From NCBI GenBank assembly GCA_903939355.1, contig CAJAHC010000031.1, positions 1 to 9,495 of the forward strand: a DNA stretch of 9,495 nt. The letters run 5' to 3'. The notes below the pieces were generated by a model. That model saw only the letters and a list, made by a program, of their open reading frames with translations. It ran no database searches and was not told the DNA's origin. A program made the translations under genes and the position numbers. The number at the start of each line of letters is the position of its first letter. Position 1 is the stretch's first letter. The stretch is from an uncultured Methylococcaceae bacterium (GTDB taxonomy: Bacteria; Pseudomonadota; Gammaproteobacteria; Methylococcales; Methylomonadaceae). Of the stretch, positions 1 through 6,876 are shown in pieces.

Positions 1-417
1 AATTATACTGTACCAGGACGAGTGATCAACTCTAAGGTTAGAGTTAATAAAATTGCTGATTGTTCGGTGAAAAGTACAAAAAAAGGCTTGGTTAATGACA
101 GTTTAGGCGAGCTAGAGCACTATCGAGCCAAGTTAATGCTCAGTATTGTCCATAGTGAATTGTTGGTGTTATTAATTGATGCCGGTTTTAGTGGTGATGA
201 CGAGGCACTTAGTTCTAATGAGTTAGATTTAGCAGCAGATTTAAGTCAATTATTACTGTGGTATTTTTATCCGTTTTTATTAAGCGCAGATAGTACCGAG
301 CACGAACAAGACTTTGCGGTCATGGCCGCTTTGTATCAAGAACATGAAGATCGCTGTTATTTATTAGTCAGAAGTATCTTAAGTAAATTACAACAGTTTT
401 TATTGGCGATAAGTTAA
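1..417 (+). CDS. Unrecognised helical protein coupled to cas2 (5' partial)
   Basis: I do not recognise this family. The frame is open from the first base of the window (it begins NYTVPGRVINS), so the gene probably starts upstream and 138 codons are seen. A GTG at 22 is a possible start, but its AGGA (15-18) lies only 3 nt away, which is too close for a convincing ribosome site. After a basic, polar N-terminal stretch the protein is acidic and rich in leucine. It looks mostly alpha-helical, with a hydrophobic helix around LLLWYFYPFLL, and ends in another helix (SILSKLQQFLLAI). I see no Cas1, reverse-transcriptase or nuclease motif. The stop overlaps the cas2 start (TAATG), so the two are probably translationally coupled, which points to an adaptation role. 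It could be a stand-alone small protein or the C-terminal domain of a larger one. That it is coding is fairly sure; its function is unknown. Confidence 0.7.
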   Translation, partial: NYTVPGRVINSKVRVNKIADCSVKSTKKGLVNDSLGELEHYRAKLMLSIVHSELLVLLIDAGFSGDDEALSSNELDLAADLSQLLLWYFYPFLLSADSTEHEQDFAVMAALYQEHEDRCYLLVRSILSKLQQFLLAIS

Positions 418-728
418 TGGCCGATAATCAAGCCCATCTGTATTTAGTGGCTTATGATATTGCTAACCCCAAACGTTTGGCGCGTGTGCATAGTGTGTTA
501 AAAAAGCAGGGTTTGCCCTTGCAGTATTCTGTCTTTACGGTGGTGATTAAACGTAAAGCCTTGCTGCGCTTGATGTCGGTGTTGGTGGGCTTGATACATC
601 CTGGGCAAGACGATATCCGTTGTTATCGTTTACCCAGCACGACAGATATGCAGACTTTGGGGAAACAACTGTTTCCTAAGGATGTGCTGTTGTTTACTAA
701 TGGCATTAATTGCTTATTGAGTGGTTGA
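417..728 (+). CDS. cas2: CRISPR-associated endonuclease/integration protein Cas2
   Basis: Cas2 forms the dimeric core of the Cas1-Cas2 spacer integrase. The 103-residue length is normal for the family. The N-terminal ferredoxin-like beta strand ends in the signature YLVAYDI (residues 9-15), with the conserved Asp at 14. It is followed by the helix NPKRLARVHSVLKKQG and then LQYSVFTVVI (residues 35-44), which matches the usual LQ-SVF strand. A later strand, DIRCYRLP, also fits the fold. The ATG overlaps the stop of the preceding gene (TAATG) and has no strong Shine-Dalgarno of its own, which suggests coupled translation. Cas1 is not in the window, and Cas2 would need it to work. It is separated from the interference genes by about 200 nt, so adaptation and interference may be separate transcripts. 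The family call is firm. Confidence 0.93.
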   Translation: MADNQAHLYLVAYDIANPKRLARVHSVLKKQGLPLQYSVFTVVIKRKALLRLMSVLVGLIHPGQDDIRCYRLPSTTDMQTLGKQLFPKDVLLFTNGINCLLSG

Positions 729-768
729 AGTATGTAATGAATGTTTTATTGTGGGAGCGGATTTAGTT

Positions 769-854
769 CGTAGGTCGGGCACAGGTTTTTCGTGCCAGGC
801 CTATATCATTCGTACTAACTGTCGGCCAACGATAAAACTGTTACCCGATCTACG
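769..854. repeat. Degenerate inverted-repeat element (REP/MITE-like) between cas2 and cas6
   Basis: The 729-928 gap holds no gene. Within it, CGTAGGTCGGG (769-779) is matched by CCCGATCTACG (844-854), an 11-bp inverted repeat with one mismatch that would be a G-U pair in RNA. Inside the left arm is a small hairpin, GGCAC (778-782) with GTGCC (792-796), and the interior also holds two GGCC motifs (798-801, 824-827). This layout resembles the short palindromic extragenic elements common in gammaproteobacterial genomes. The arms are imperfect, so it looks decayed. There is no T-run after either stem, so a terminator reading is weak. Copy number elsewhere in the genome is the deciding evidence and cannot be seen here. 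Confidence 0.4.
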
Positions 855-914
855 TTAATTTATTGAATTTATTGCCGATATTTACGTTAGTTGTTAGAGT
901 GGTAAAACAAAAAT

Positions 915-920
915 AAGGAA
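915..920 (+). promoter_or_regulatory. Ribosome binding site fixing the cas6 GTG start
   Basis: AAGGAA lies 8 nt before the GTG at 929. An in-frame TAA at 914-916 overlaps this site, so no longer upstream start is possible. Together these fix the rare GTG start of cas6. Confidence 0.7.
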
Positions 921-928
921 TAGCATTA

Positions 929-1882
929 GTGTCATTGATTTTACAGCCGATTATCGCTATCAAAACCTACCGATTTTATTTTAAAACGGAAAGTGCCGCA
1001 CGCTTACCCATTTTCGCAGGTTCTGCGTGGCGTGGGGCATTGGGGCATGCTTTAAAAAAGACGGTCTGTGTGGTGCGTAATCAACCTTGCCAGCAGTGTT
1101 TGTTAAAAAATGCTTGTGCTTATAGTATCGTTTTTGAAACACCACCGCCAAGCAACACCGAAAAAATGCGTAACTACACCGCAGCACCTCATCCTTTTGT
1201 GCTGCATTTTCCGCTGACTGCCAGTCAGTCTGAAACCGATTATCAGTTTGATGTGATTTTGTTTGGGCATGGCCAGCGCTATTTACCTTATCTTGTTCAT
1301 GCTTTAAAAACAGCAGGACAGCTGGGCATCGGCGGCCATAGGCAAGTGTTTGATTTAGTCAAAGTGGATGACATTAATCAACACGGGAAGGCGCAAGTGT
1401 TGTATGAGCAAGAACAACTTAACCCGCAACTACCCGCCGAAGCTATCGAATTACCGTCCATACCACAGCACCTTAAGCTAAGCTTTCATACGCCTTTGCG
1501 CCTTAGCCAAGCGAATAAGAACATCAGGGCGGCTGATTTTAATTTTGGGGTGTTTTTTAATACTTTATTAAGACGGCAGTCTATGATCAGTTATTTTCAT
1601 AGCGATATCCCGTTAGAGATCGATTTTGCGGCCTTAACCACCAAAGCTAGAACAGTGCAATTGAGTGCAGCACAGTTGGATTGGTTTGATTGGACGCGTT
1701 ATTCGTCAAGGCAAGAAACCGAAATAAGCATGGGCGGTTTAGTGGGCACGGTTGAATTAGCTGGACATGATTTAGCCGAATTTTGGCCTTATTTATGGTT
1801 AGGGCAATGGACGCATGTCGGTAAAGGCACCAGTATGGGCATGGGTGCTTATACGATTGAAAGCTTAGCGGTTTCTGCATGA
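929..1882 (+). CDS. cas6: CRISPR pre-crRNA endoribonuclease Cas6
   Basis: Cas6 cuts the long CRISPR transcript within each repeat to release crRNAs for the Csm complex. The 317 residues fit the larger Cas6 group with two RAMP (ferredoxin-like) halves. The N-terminal half has FAGSAWRGALGHAL (residues 29-42), followed by a four-cysteine cluster at C47, C54, C57 and C63 (CX6CX2CX5C), a likely metal-binding or structural site. The C-terminal half ends in the glycine-rich RNA-binding loop, GGLVGTVEL (269-277) and WTHVGKGTSMGMGAY (294-308), the best single marker of the family. H296 in this region and H138 in GIGGHRQVF are candidate catalytic histidines, but I cannot tell which, if either, is used. 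The start is GTG with an AAGGAA site. The stop overlaps the next start as ATGA, so it begins the interference operon. Confidence 0.9.
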   Translation: MSLILQPIIAIKTYRFYFKTESAARLPIFAGSAWRGALGHALKKTVCVVRNQPCQQCLLKNACAYSIVFETPPPSNTEKMRNYTAAPHPFVLHFPLTASQSETDYQFDVILFGHGQRYLPYLVHALKTAGQLGIGGHRQVFDLVKVDDINQHGKAQVLYEQEQLNPQLPAEAIELPSIPQHLKLSFHTPLRLSQANKNIRAADFNFGVFFNTLLRRQSMISYFHSDIPLEIDFAALTTKARTVQLSAAQLDWFDWTRYSSRQETEISMGGLVGTVELAGHDLAEFWPYLWLGQWTHVGKGTSMGMGAYTIESLAVSA

Positions 1883-2973
1883 CGGTAAAGTCCATTTTGT
1901 TAGCTGTCACCGGCTTAACGCCACAAGTGCTAACAGAAACTTTATATGCTTTGCATCAGCAAGGCCAAGTCATGCCTATCCAAATCCATATTTTAACCAC
2001 GGCGGAAGGTTATGAACGCGCACGTTTGACCTTAATCAACGACGGCTGGTTGCCACGTTTTTATGAAGATTATGCGCTAGCGATGCCTGAGTTTACCGAG
2101 CAGCATATTCATATTTTGCGGCAGGCGAATGGCGAGTCTTTAGTGGATATTCGTACCCAAACCGATAATCAAGCTATGGCCGATGCCATTACCGAATGGA
2201 TTAGGTGCTTAACCGCTGATCCTGAAACAGCGCTGCATGTATCTATCGCCGGTGGTCGTAAAACTATGGGTTTTTATGCCGGTTATGCTTTGTCGTTGTA
2301 TGGCCGTATGCAAGATTGTTTAAGTCATGTGTTGGTATCGGCTGAGTATGAATCACATCCTGAGTTTTATTATCCTACGCCATATTCGCAAGTTATTTAT
2401 GGCAATGATCGAACTCGTAAACCTTTAGACACCCAAAATGCGCAAGTGATGATTGCGGATATTCCTTTTGTGCGTTTGCGTCATGGTTTAGATGAGGCTT
2501 TATTACAAGGCCAAAGTAGTTTTAGCCAAACTGTTTCCAAAGCCCAGCTAGCCTTAGGCCCCGCGCAGTTAAGCATTGATTTAAAACAGTGTTGTGTGAC
2601 AGCGCATGATACCGTTATTAAATTAACACCCGCCGATCTTGCTTTTTATAGTTGGTTAATTAAACGCCAACTAGCTAAGCAAGTGTTACTCACCTGCCCT
2701 AATGAGGGCGCACCAGAATTAGAGTATGCCGAGCAGTATTTAGTTGAGTACGGCTTTATTAAAGGTGAGCTAGGCGCGACCGATAGAACCTTAAACGCTT
2801 TGCAAGTCGGTATGAGCAAAGCTTTTTTTGAACAACGGAAATCCAGAATTAATAACAAATTACAGCAAACCCTAGCACAAGCCAGTAGCTCTTATTTGAT
2901 TAGTGCGGTGGGTAAAAGGCCGCTGACAAGGTATCAAATAAGTTTGAAAACAGAACAGATTGACTATTTATAG
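1879..2973 (+). CDS. csm6: CARF-domain protein of the NE0113 (Csm6-named) family; putative ring nuclease
   Basis: CARF domains bind the cyclic oligoadenylate (cOA) made by activated Cas10. The N-terminal Rossmann-like CARF domain (about residues 1-200) shows LLAVTGLTPQVLTETLYAL (7-25) as the first strand and ligand loop. SIAGGRKTMGFYAGYAL (122-138) carries the GGRK-M signature I associate with the NE0113/TIGR02584 family, annotated as 'CRISPR-associated ring nuclease Csm6'. The C-terminal part (about 245-364) has KLTPADLAFYSWL and KSRINNKLQQTL, which look like a winged-helix domain. There is no histidine after residue 243, so the C-terminal RX4-6H HEPN ribonuclease motif of true Csm6/Csx1 is absent. 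I infer a cOA-degrading or cOA-sensing role rather than an RNase effector; the symbol follows the database family name. The start overlaps the cas6 stop by 4 nt (ATGA) without a clear Shine-Dalgarno, so translation is probably coupled. Confidence 0.8.
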   Translation: MTVKSILLAVTGLTPQVLTETLYALHQQGQVMPIQIHILTTAEGYERARLTLINDGWLPRFYEDYALAMPEFTEQHIHILRQANGESLVDIRTQTDNQAMADAITEWIRCLTADPETALHVSIAGGRKTMGFYAGYALSLYGRMQDCLSHVLVSAEYESHPEFYYPTPYSQVIYGNDRTRKPLDTQNAQVMIADIPFVRLRHGLDEALLQGQSSFSQTVSKAQLALGPAQLSIDLKQCCVTAHDTVIKLTPADLAFYSWLIKRQLAKQVLLTCPNEGAPELEYAEQYLVEYGFIKGELGATDRTLNALQVGMSKAFFEQRKSRINNKLQQTLAQASSSYLISAVGKRPLTRYQISLKTEQIDYL

Positions 2974-2985
2974 GAACCCAACAGC

Positions 2986-5664
2986 ATGGCTATTTCCCTC
3001 TTACTTGAACAATCCAGTCGTATCGCCTTAGCCGCTTTTTTACATGATTTAGGTAAGTTTGCTGAACGGGCAAAGATACCTGTCAATCAACAAGTGCTTG
3101 ATGATAATAAACAGCTTTATTGTCCGCATCGTAAGAAATTTACTGATGACCGAGGTTGGTTTAGTCATGTTCATGCCGCTTATACGGGTTTGGCGATGGA
3201 TGTGATTGAAGGCTATCTGCCTGACTTAACTGGTACTGATTTTGCACCTTTCGGCTCATGGAAAACCAAAGAGGCCGATGATTCTTTTATAAATGCTGCC
3301 GCTATGCATCATAAGCCGGATACTTTTTTGCAATGGGTGATTGCCACAGCGGATCGCGTGTCATCCGGTTTTGATCGTGAAGAGTTTGAGCAATACAACG
3401 AAGCAGAAGAGGGCACAGCTACGGGTAAAAATCATTACACCGCTAGGCAATTGCCTTTGTTTGAGCAGATTCGTTTGGATAGCAAGGCAGACCAAGATTA
3501 TGCCTATCGTTATGCCTTAAAACCCTTATCCCCTAATAGCATTTTTCCCGTTAAAGCTAGTGCTTGTGAAGGCAATGACGATAAAGCCGCGCAAAAAGAG
3601 TATCACGATTTATGGCTAGGTTTTGTTGATGCCTTAAAGTTAATGCCTCCGTCGCATCGTAATAATTGGTCTTTATGGTTGGATCATTTTGAAACTTTGT
3701 GGGGCGTTTATACCCAAGCGATTCCTTCGGCAACGGCGTTTAATATTCGCCCTGATGTTTCTTTATACGATCATTCGCGCGTTGCCGCTGCGATGGCAAC
3801 GGCCTTGTGGCGTTATCATCATGAACGTAAAGAAACCGATGCAGTTACGGCTAAAGAACTTAAAGCCCAAGAAAAGAGCTGGGAAGATAAAAAGTTCTTA
3901 TTGGTACAAGGTGATTTCTTTGGTATTCAGGATTTCATCTTTGCCAGTGGTGGTGAAACCAATAAACGTGCCGCTAAGCTGTTACGAGGTCGATCTTTTT
4001 ATGTGTCTTTATTAAGTGAATGCGCGGCTTTAAAAGTACTCGATGTTTTAGATTTACCCTCTACCAGTCAGGTCATTAATGCCGCTGGTAAGTTTATGAT
4101 TGTGGCACCTAATACCACAGAAACGCTTAAGAAATTATTAGATGTACAGCACGAGTTGGATCAATGGTTTTTAAAGCAGAGTTGGGGACAGGCTGGAGTT
4201 GGTTTAGCTTGGACAGCTGCTTCTTGTAATGATTTTCGACGTGGAAAAGCGGGTCGTAAAGACAGTCCTTATAAAGCCTTGATAAAAAAATTGTTTGAGC
4301 AGTTGGAAGTCATTAAAAACCAACGCTTGAATTTGTGTGCAGCAACGACGCCGATTATTTTTAATGAGTTCTTGGATAGCTTTGATAATGATAAGGGGGT
4401 TTGTAAGATTGATGGTAAGTCACCTGCCACGATATTACACGATAATGAAATATGGATAAGTGAACTTGCTAATGATCAAATTAAAATAGGGACTTGGTTA
4501 GCAAATGCAGATAGGGAGCGGATATTCATAACCCGTGATTCTTTAGGGATGGGTACAGCTTTAAAATTGACTGTTTTTGATTACCACATCAGTTTTGCAA
4601 AATCAGAAGAGAAACAAGGCAAATTTGGTGAACAGGCTAAAAACGGTAACTTACTTAGAGCTTGGGATTTTTCTTTGCCTAAATCAGCTGATGCTGCTTT
4701 ATGGAACGGCTATGCCCGACGTAATATTAACGCTTATGTGCCTTTTGCCACGCCGCATGATTTGTTAGAAGAGCAATGGGATAAATATGTCGGCATTGAT
4801 GAAAAGCTGGAAGAAGAGCAAGCTAAAACGCTTAATCATTTAGCTTGTGGTGATCGAATTCAAAATGAATTTGAAAAATGGCAAGGTATTAGTGCGTTAT
4901 CATCACTTAAAGGTGATGTTGATAATCTGGGAATGATCTTTCAATCGGGCCTAGGTGAGGATGTTAGTTTTAGTAAAACAGCGGCTTTGTCACGACAGGT
5001 TAATGCCTTTTTTACCGTCTATTTGCCGTGGTTGTGTAAAACAGAATATCAAAACACCTACACAGTATTTGCCGGTGGCGATGATTTCTTTTTAATGGGG
5101 CCTTGGTTATCGCAAATTAAATTGGCTCGTCAGATGCGACAAGCTTTTCAACACTACGTTGCTGAGAATTCAGAGCTACACTTTTCGGCAGGTATTAGTA
5201 CCACTAAACCAGGCTTACCGATAGGGCAGTTGAGTGAGATGGCTGAAAGTGCGCTGGAACAGGCTAAGGCTCATAATCCTAAGAATGAAAAACCAGCACC
5301 TAAAGATGCGGTGACTTGTTTTAATCAAACCATGTCTTGGGATGAGTTTAGCGCCTTGGAATTACGTAGAAAGCGCTTGCAAGACTTACATCAAGAGATG
5401 AATTTAAGCACGGGTTATGTGTACGGTTTACTCACCTTGATTAATATGCACGAAAAGATTACAGAACGACCTGAAAATGCTCTATGGCATAGCTATTTTG
5501 CTTATCGAACCGTGCGTATGTTAGAGCGTAATAAGAATCTTGATAGAGATCAACGTAAACGCTGGCAGGTAGAACTTGCTGAAGAGATCGCTAATGCTGG
5601 GATTATCCGGCATGTGGGTAATTATCGGGTGGCGTTGTTTTGTCATTTGTATCAGCAACGCTAA
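2986..5664 (+). CDS. cas10: Type III-A CRISPR effector large subunit Cas10/Csm1
   Basis: Cas10 is the signalling and DNA-cutting subunit of the Csm complex. The 892 residues are at the long end of the Csm1 range. An N-terminal HD nuclease domain has FLHDLGKF (H20, D21), SHVH (H61, H63), MHHKP (H108, H109) and ATADRVSSGFDR (D123), so the metal ligands for ssDNA cleavage look intact. Palm 1 opens with VQGDFFGIQDFIF (307-319), then RAAKLLRGRSFYVSLL. Palm 2 has LKGDVDNLGMIF (641-652) and the cyclase motif FAGGDDFF (695-702; GGDD at 697-700), so cOA synthesis from ATP is expected. The C-terminal helical domain follows. The linker normally carrying a CXXC zinc ribbon keeps only C473 (VCKIDGKSPA). 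The codons for residues 483-515 are unusually rich in ATA. The ATG follows AGGA (2972-2975), which overlaps the upstream stop; the gap to csm2 is 53 nt. Confidence 0.95.
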   Translation: MAISLLLEQSSRIALAAFLHDLGKFAERAKIPVNQQVLDDNKQLYCPHRKKFTDDRGWFSHVHAAYTGLAMDVIEGYLPDLTGTDFAPFGSWKTKEADDSFINAAAMHHKPDTFLQWVIATADRVSSGFDREEFEQYNEAEEGTATGKNHYTARQLPLFEQIRLDSKADQDYAYRYALKPLSPNSIFPVKASACEGNDDKAAQKEYHDLWLGFVDALKLMPPSHRNNWSLWLDHFETLWGVYTQAIPSATAFNIRPDVSLYDHSRVAAAMATALWRYHHERKETDAVTAKELKAQEKSWEDKKFLLVQGDFFGIQDFIFASGGETNKRAAKLLRGRSFYVSLLSECAALKVLDVLDLPSTSQVINAAGKFMIVAPNTTETLKKLLDVQHELDQWFLKQSWGQAGVGLAWTAASCNDFRRGKAGRKDSPYKALIKKLFEQLEVIKNQRLNLCAATTPIIFNEFLDSFDNDKGVCKIDGKSPATILHDNEIWISELANDQIKIGTWLANADRERIFITRDSLGMGTALKLTVFDYHISFAKSEEKQGKFGEQAKNGNLLRAWDFSLPKSADAALWNGYARRNINAYVPFATPHDLLEEQWDKYVGIDEKLEEEQAKTLNHLACGDRIQNEFEKWQGISALSSLKGDVDNLGMIFQSGLGEDVSFSKTAALSRQVNAFFTVYLPWLCKTEYQNTYTVFAGGDDFFLMGPWLSQIKLARQMRQAFQHYVAENSELHFSAGISTTKPGLPIGQLSEMAESALEQAKAHNPKNEKPAPKDAVTCFNQTMSWDEFSALELRRKRLQDLHQEMNLSTGYVYGLLTLINMHEKITERPENALWHSYFAYRTVRMLERNKNLDRDQRKRWQVELAEEIANAGIIRHVGNYRVALFCHLYQQR

Positions 5665-5717
5665 TTAATTTCTAATAAGCAGTAGCCTACTCAATACCAT
5701 TAAACAAAGAGATCAAC

Positions 5718-6104
5718 ATGGATATAAAACTGACTAAGACTGAAAAAAAGCTTGATCCAGAATTATTTAATACGATTGCCCAAGACTGGGCTAAAGAGAT
5801 TGCAGGTAATGATCCAAGAAAAACTGATAACAAACCGACTCAATTACGTAAGTTTTATGACGAAATAGTGTTGTGGGATAACAAGGTACTTATGCATCCA
5901 GAAAAGTTTGATGACTATTTGCCATTTATTAGGATGCTTAACGCAAAAGCGGCTTATGCAAAGGGTCGCAAATTAGTCGATGACAAATATGTTGGATTGC
6001 TTAATAGTGGCTTACAACAAGTCACTGATCCGGAAACATTACATACTTTTAAATTGTTCATGGAAGCATTCATGGGCTTTTATAAACAAGAACGCCCTAA
6101 CTGA
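5718..6104 (+). CDS. csm2: Type III-A Csm complex small subunit Csm2
   Basis: Csm2 is the small all-helical subunit that lines the crRNA-target duplex along the belly of the Csm complex, next to the Csm3 backbone. The 128 residues fit the family. The signature helix TQLRKFYDEI (residues 41-50) is present, followed by PFIRMLNAKAAYAKGRK (69-85) and FKLFMEAFMGFYK (111-123). The N-terminus is lysine-rich, as expected for an RNA-contacting subunit. AAAGAG (5706-5711) lies 6 nt before the ATG. The 53-nt gap after cas10 has no gene, no convincing promoter and no terminator, so cotranscription is likely. The gene lies in the usual cas10-csm2-csm3 order, which supports the call for a small divergent protein. 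Confidence 0.9.
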   Translation: MDIKLTKTEKKLDPELFNTIAQDWAKEIAGNDPRKTDNKPTQLRKFYDEIVLWDNKVLMHPEKFDDYLPFIRMLNAKAAYAKGRKLVDDKYVGLLNSGLQQVTDPETLHTFKLFMEAFMGFYKQERPN

Positions 6105-6118
6105 TAGGAAGTAGATTT

Positions 6119-6838
6119 ATGCAACTAACTCATATACAAAAACTGACTGGTCAAATTGAATTACTGAGTGGCTTACATATTGGTAGCGGCAATACAGAAA
6201 TTCATATTGGGGGTACTGATAACCCCGTTATTACTAATCCTATCAATCAACAACCTTATATACCTGGTTCAAGTATTAAAGGCAAAATGCGTAGCTTGCT
6301 GGAATGGCAACTGGGTGTCGTCGGACAAACTGATGGTCATCCCTTAAGCTTTAAGCACTTAAAGAAATTGGATAGTACTATACAAGATAAAGCCAAAGCT
6401 TTGATAAAGTTGTTTGGTGGTGCGCCAGATGGCGATATTGATTCAGCTTTATTAGCAGAGATTGGGCCTAGTCGCTTAGCCTTTTGGGATTGTTCGCTTG
6501 ATCCAGATTGGGTTAAAAAGATGGATGAGAAAAATCTGTTGCTCACTGAAGTCAAAATGGAAAATACCATTGATCGAATTAAAGGCACAGCTGAGCATCC
6601 TCGAAATACAGAGCGAGTACCCGCAACCGCTAAATTTGATTTTAATCTGACTATTCGGGTACACGATCATGAAGATTTGACAGAAACTATTTTAGTGGGT
6701 CTTAAACTGTTGGAACTTACCGGTTTGGGTGGTTCTGGTTCACGCGGTTATGGAAAAATAGTTTTTAGAGATTTAAAGTTAGATGGGGAAGACTTTCAAG
6801 TCAAACTTGATCAAGTTAAAATCCAAGAGGCAAGCTAA
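6119..6838 (+). CDS. csm3: Type III-A Csm complex backbone RAMP and target-RNA nuclease Csm3
   Basis: Csm3 polymerises along the crRNA and cuts bound target RNA at 6-nt intervals. The 239 residues are typical of the family. After the first strand, LLSGLHIGSG (15-24) leads to HIGGTDNPVI (29-38). D34 sits in the loop that holds the catalytic Asp in characterised Csm3 proteins, so RNA cleavage should be intact. YIPGSSIKGKMRSLLE (47-62) is the conserved RAMP helix, and ENTIDRIKGTAEHPRNTERV (148-167) is the thumb-like crRNA-contact region. GLGGSGSRGYGKI (202-214) is the C-terminal glycine-rich loop. The start follows AGGAAG (6106-6111) with 7-nt spacing. The stop overlaps the ATG of a short frame leading into csm4. 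Confidence 0.95.
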   Translation: MQLTHIQKLTGQIELLSGLHIGSGNTEIHIGGTDNPVITNPINQQPYIPGSSIKGKMRSLLEWQLGVVGQTDGHPLSFKHLKKLDSTIQDKAKALIKLFGGAPDGDIDSALLAEIGPSRLAFWDCSLDPDWVKKMDEKNLLLTEVKMENTIDRIKGTAEHPRNTERVPATAKFDFNLTIRVHDHEDLTETILVGLKLLELTGLGGSGSRGYGKIVFRDLKLDGEDFQVKLDQVKIQEAS

Positions 6839-6876
6839 TGCTATCGATACGTCAAATTGATCAAGTAGACTTATGA
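6838..6876 (+). CDS. Possible 12-codon coupling minicistron between csm3 and csm4
   Basis: An ATG at 6838 overlaps the csm3 stop (TAATG) and is preceded by AAGAGG (6825-6830) at 7-nt spacing. It reads MLSIRQIDQVDL, and its TGA (6874-6876) overlaps the csm4 ATG (6873-6875) as ATGA. csm4 itself has only a weak Shine-Dalgarno, so ribosomes could pass from csm3 to csm4 by reinitiation through this frame. It also carries GTCAAATTGATCAAGT (6851-6866), a near copy of the csm3 tail sequence at 6800-6816, so it may be a small duplication scar. The peptide itself probably has no function. Confidence 0.35.
   Translation: MLSIRQIDQVDL

Noticed and set aside
855..914. A promoter for the cas6 operon.
   Set aside because: The region is A+T-rich and has loose -35-like words such as TTGAAT, but no -10 hexamer at proper spacing is convincing.
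981..1187. Minus-strand and alternative-frame open frames (also 1647-1910, 2646-2858, 3689-4015, 4577-4768, 6337-6670, 7573-7830).
   Set aside because: All lie inside strongly supported cas genes and their translations show no domain or motif, so they are shadows.
2305..2328. RMQDCLSH (residues 143-150) in the CARF protein fits the RX6H HEPN spacing.
   Set aside because: It lies within the N-terminal CARF Rossmann domain right after the GGRKTM motif, not in a C-terminal helical HEPN domain, so it is a chance match.
5665..5717. AGTAGCCTACT palindrome in the cas10/csm2 gap as a terminator or operator.
   Set aside because: The stem is only 4 bp with a usable loop and has no T-run; it is too weak for a terminator and stands alone as an operator candidate.
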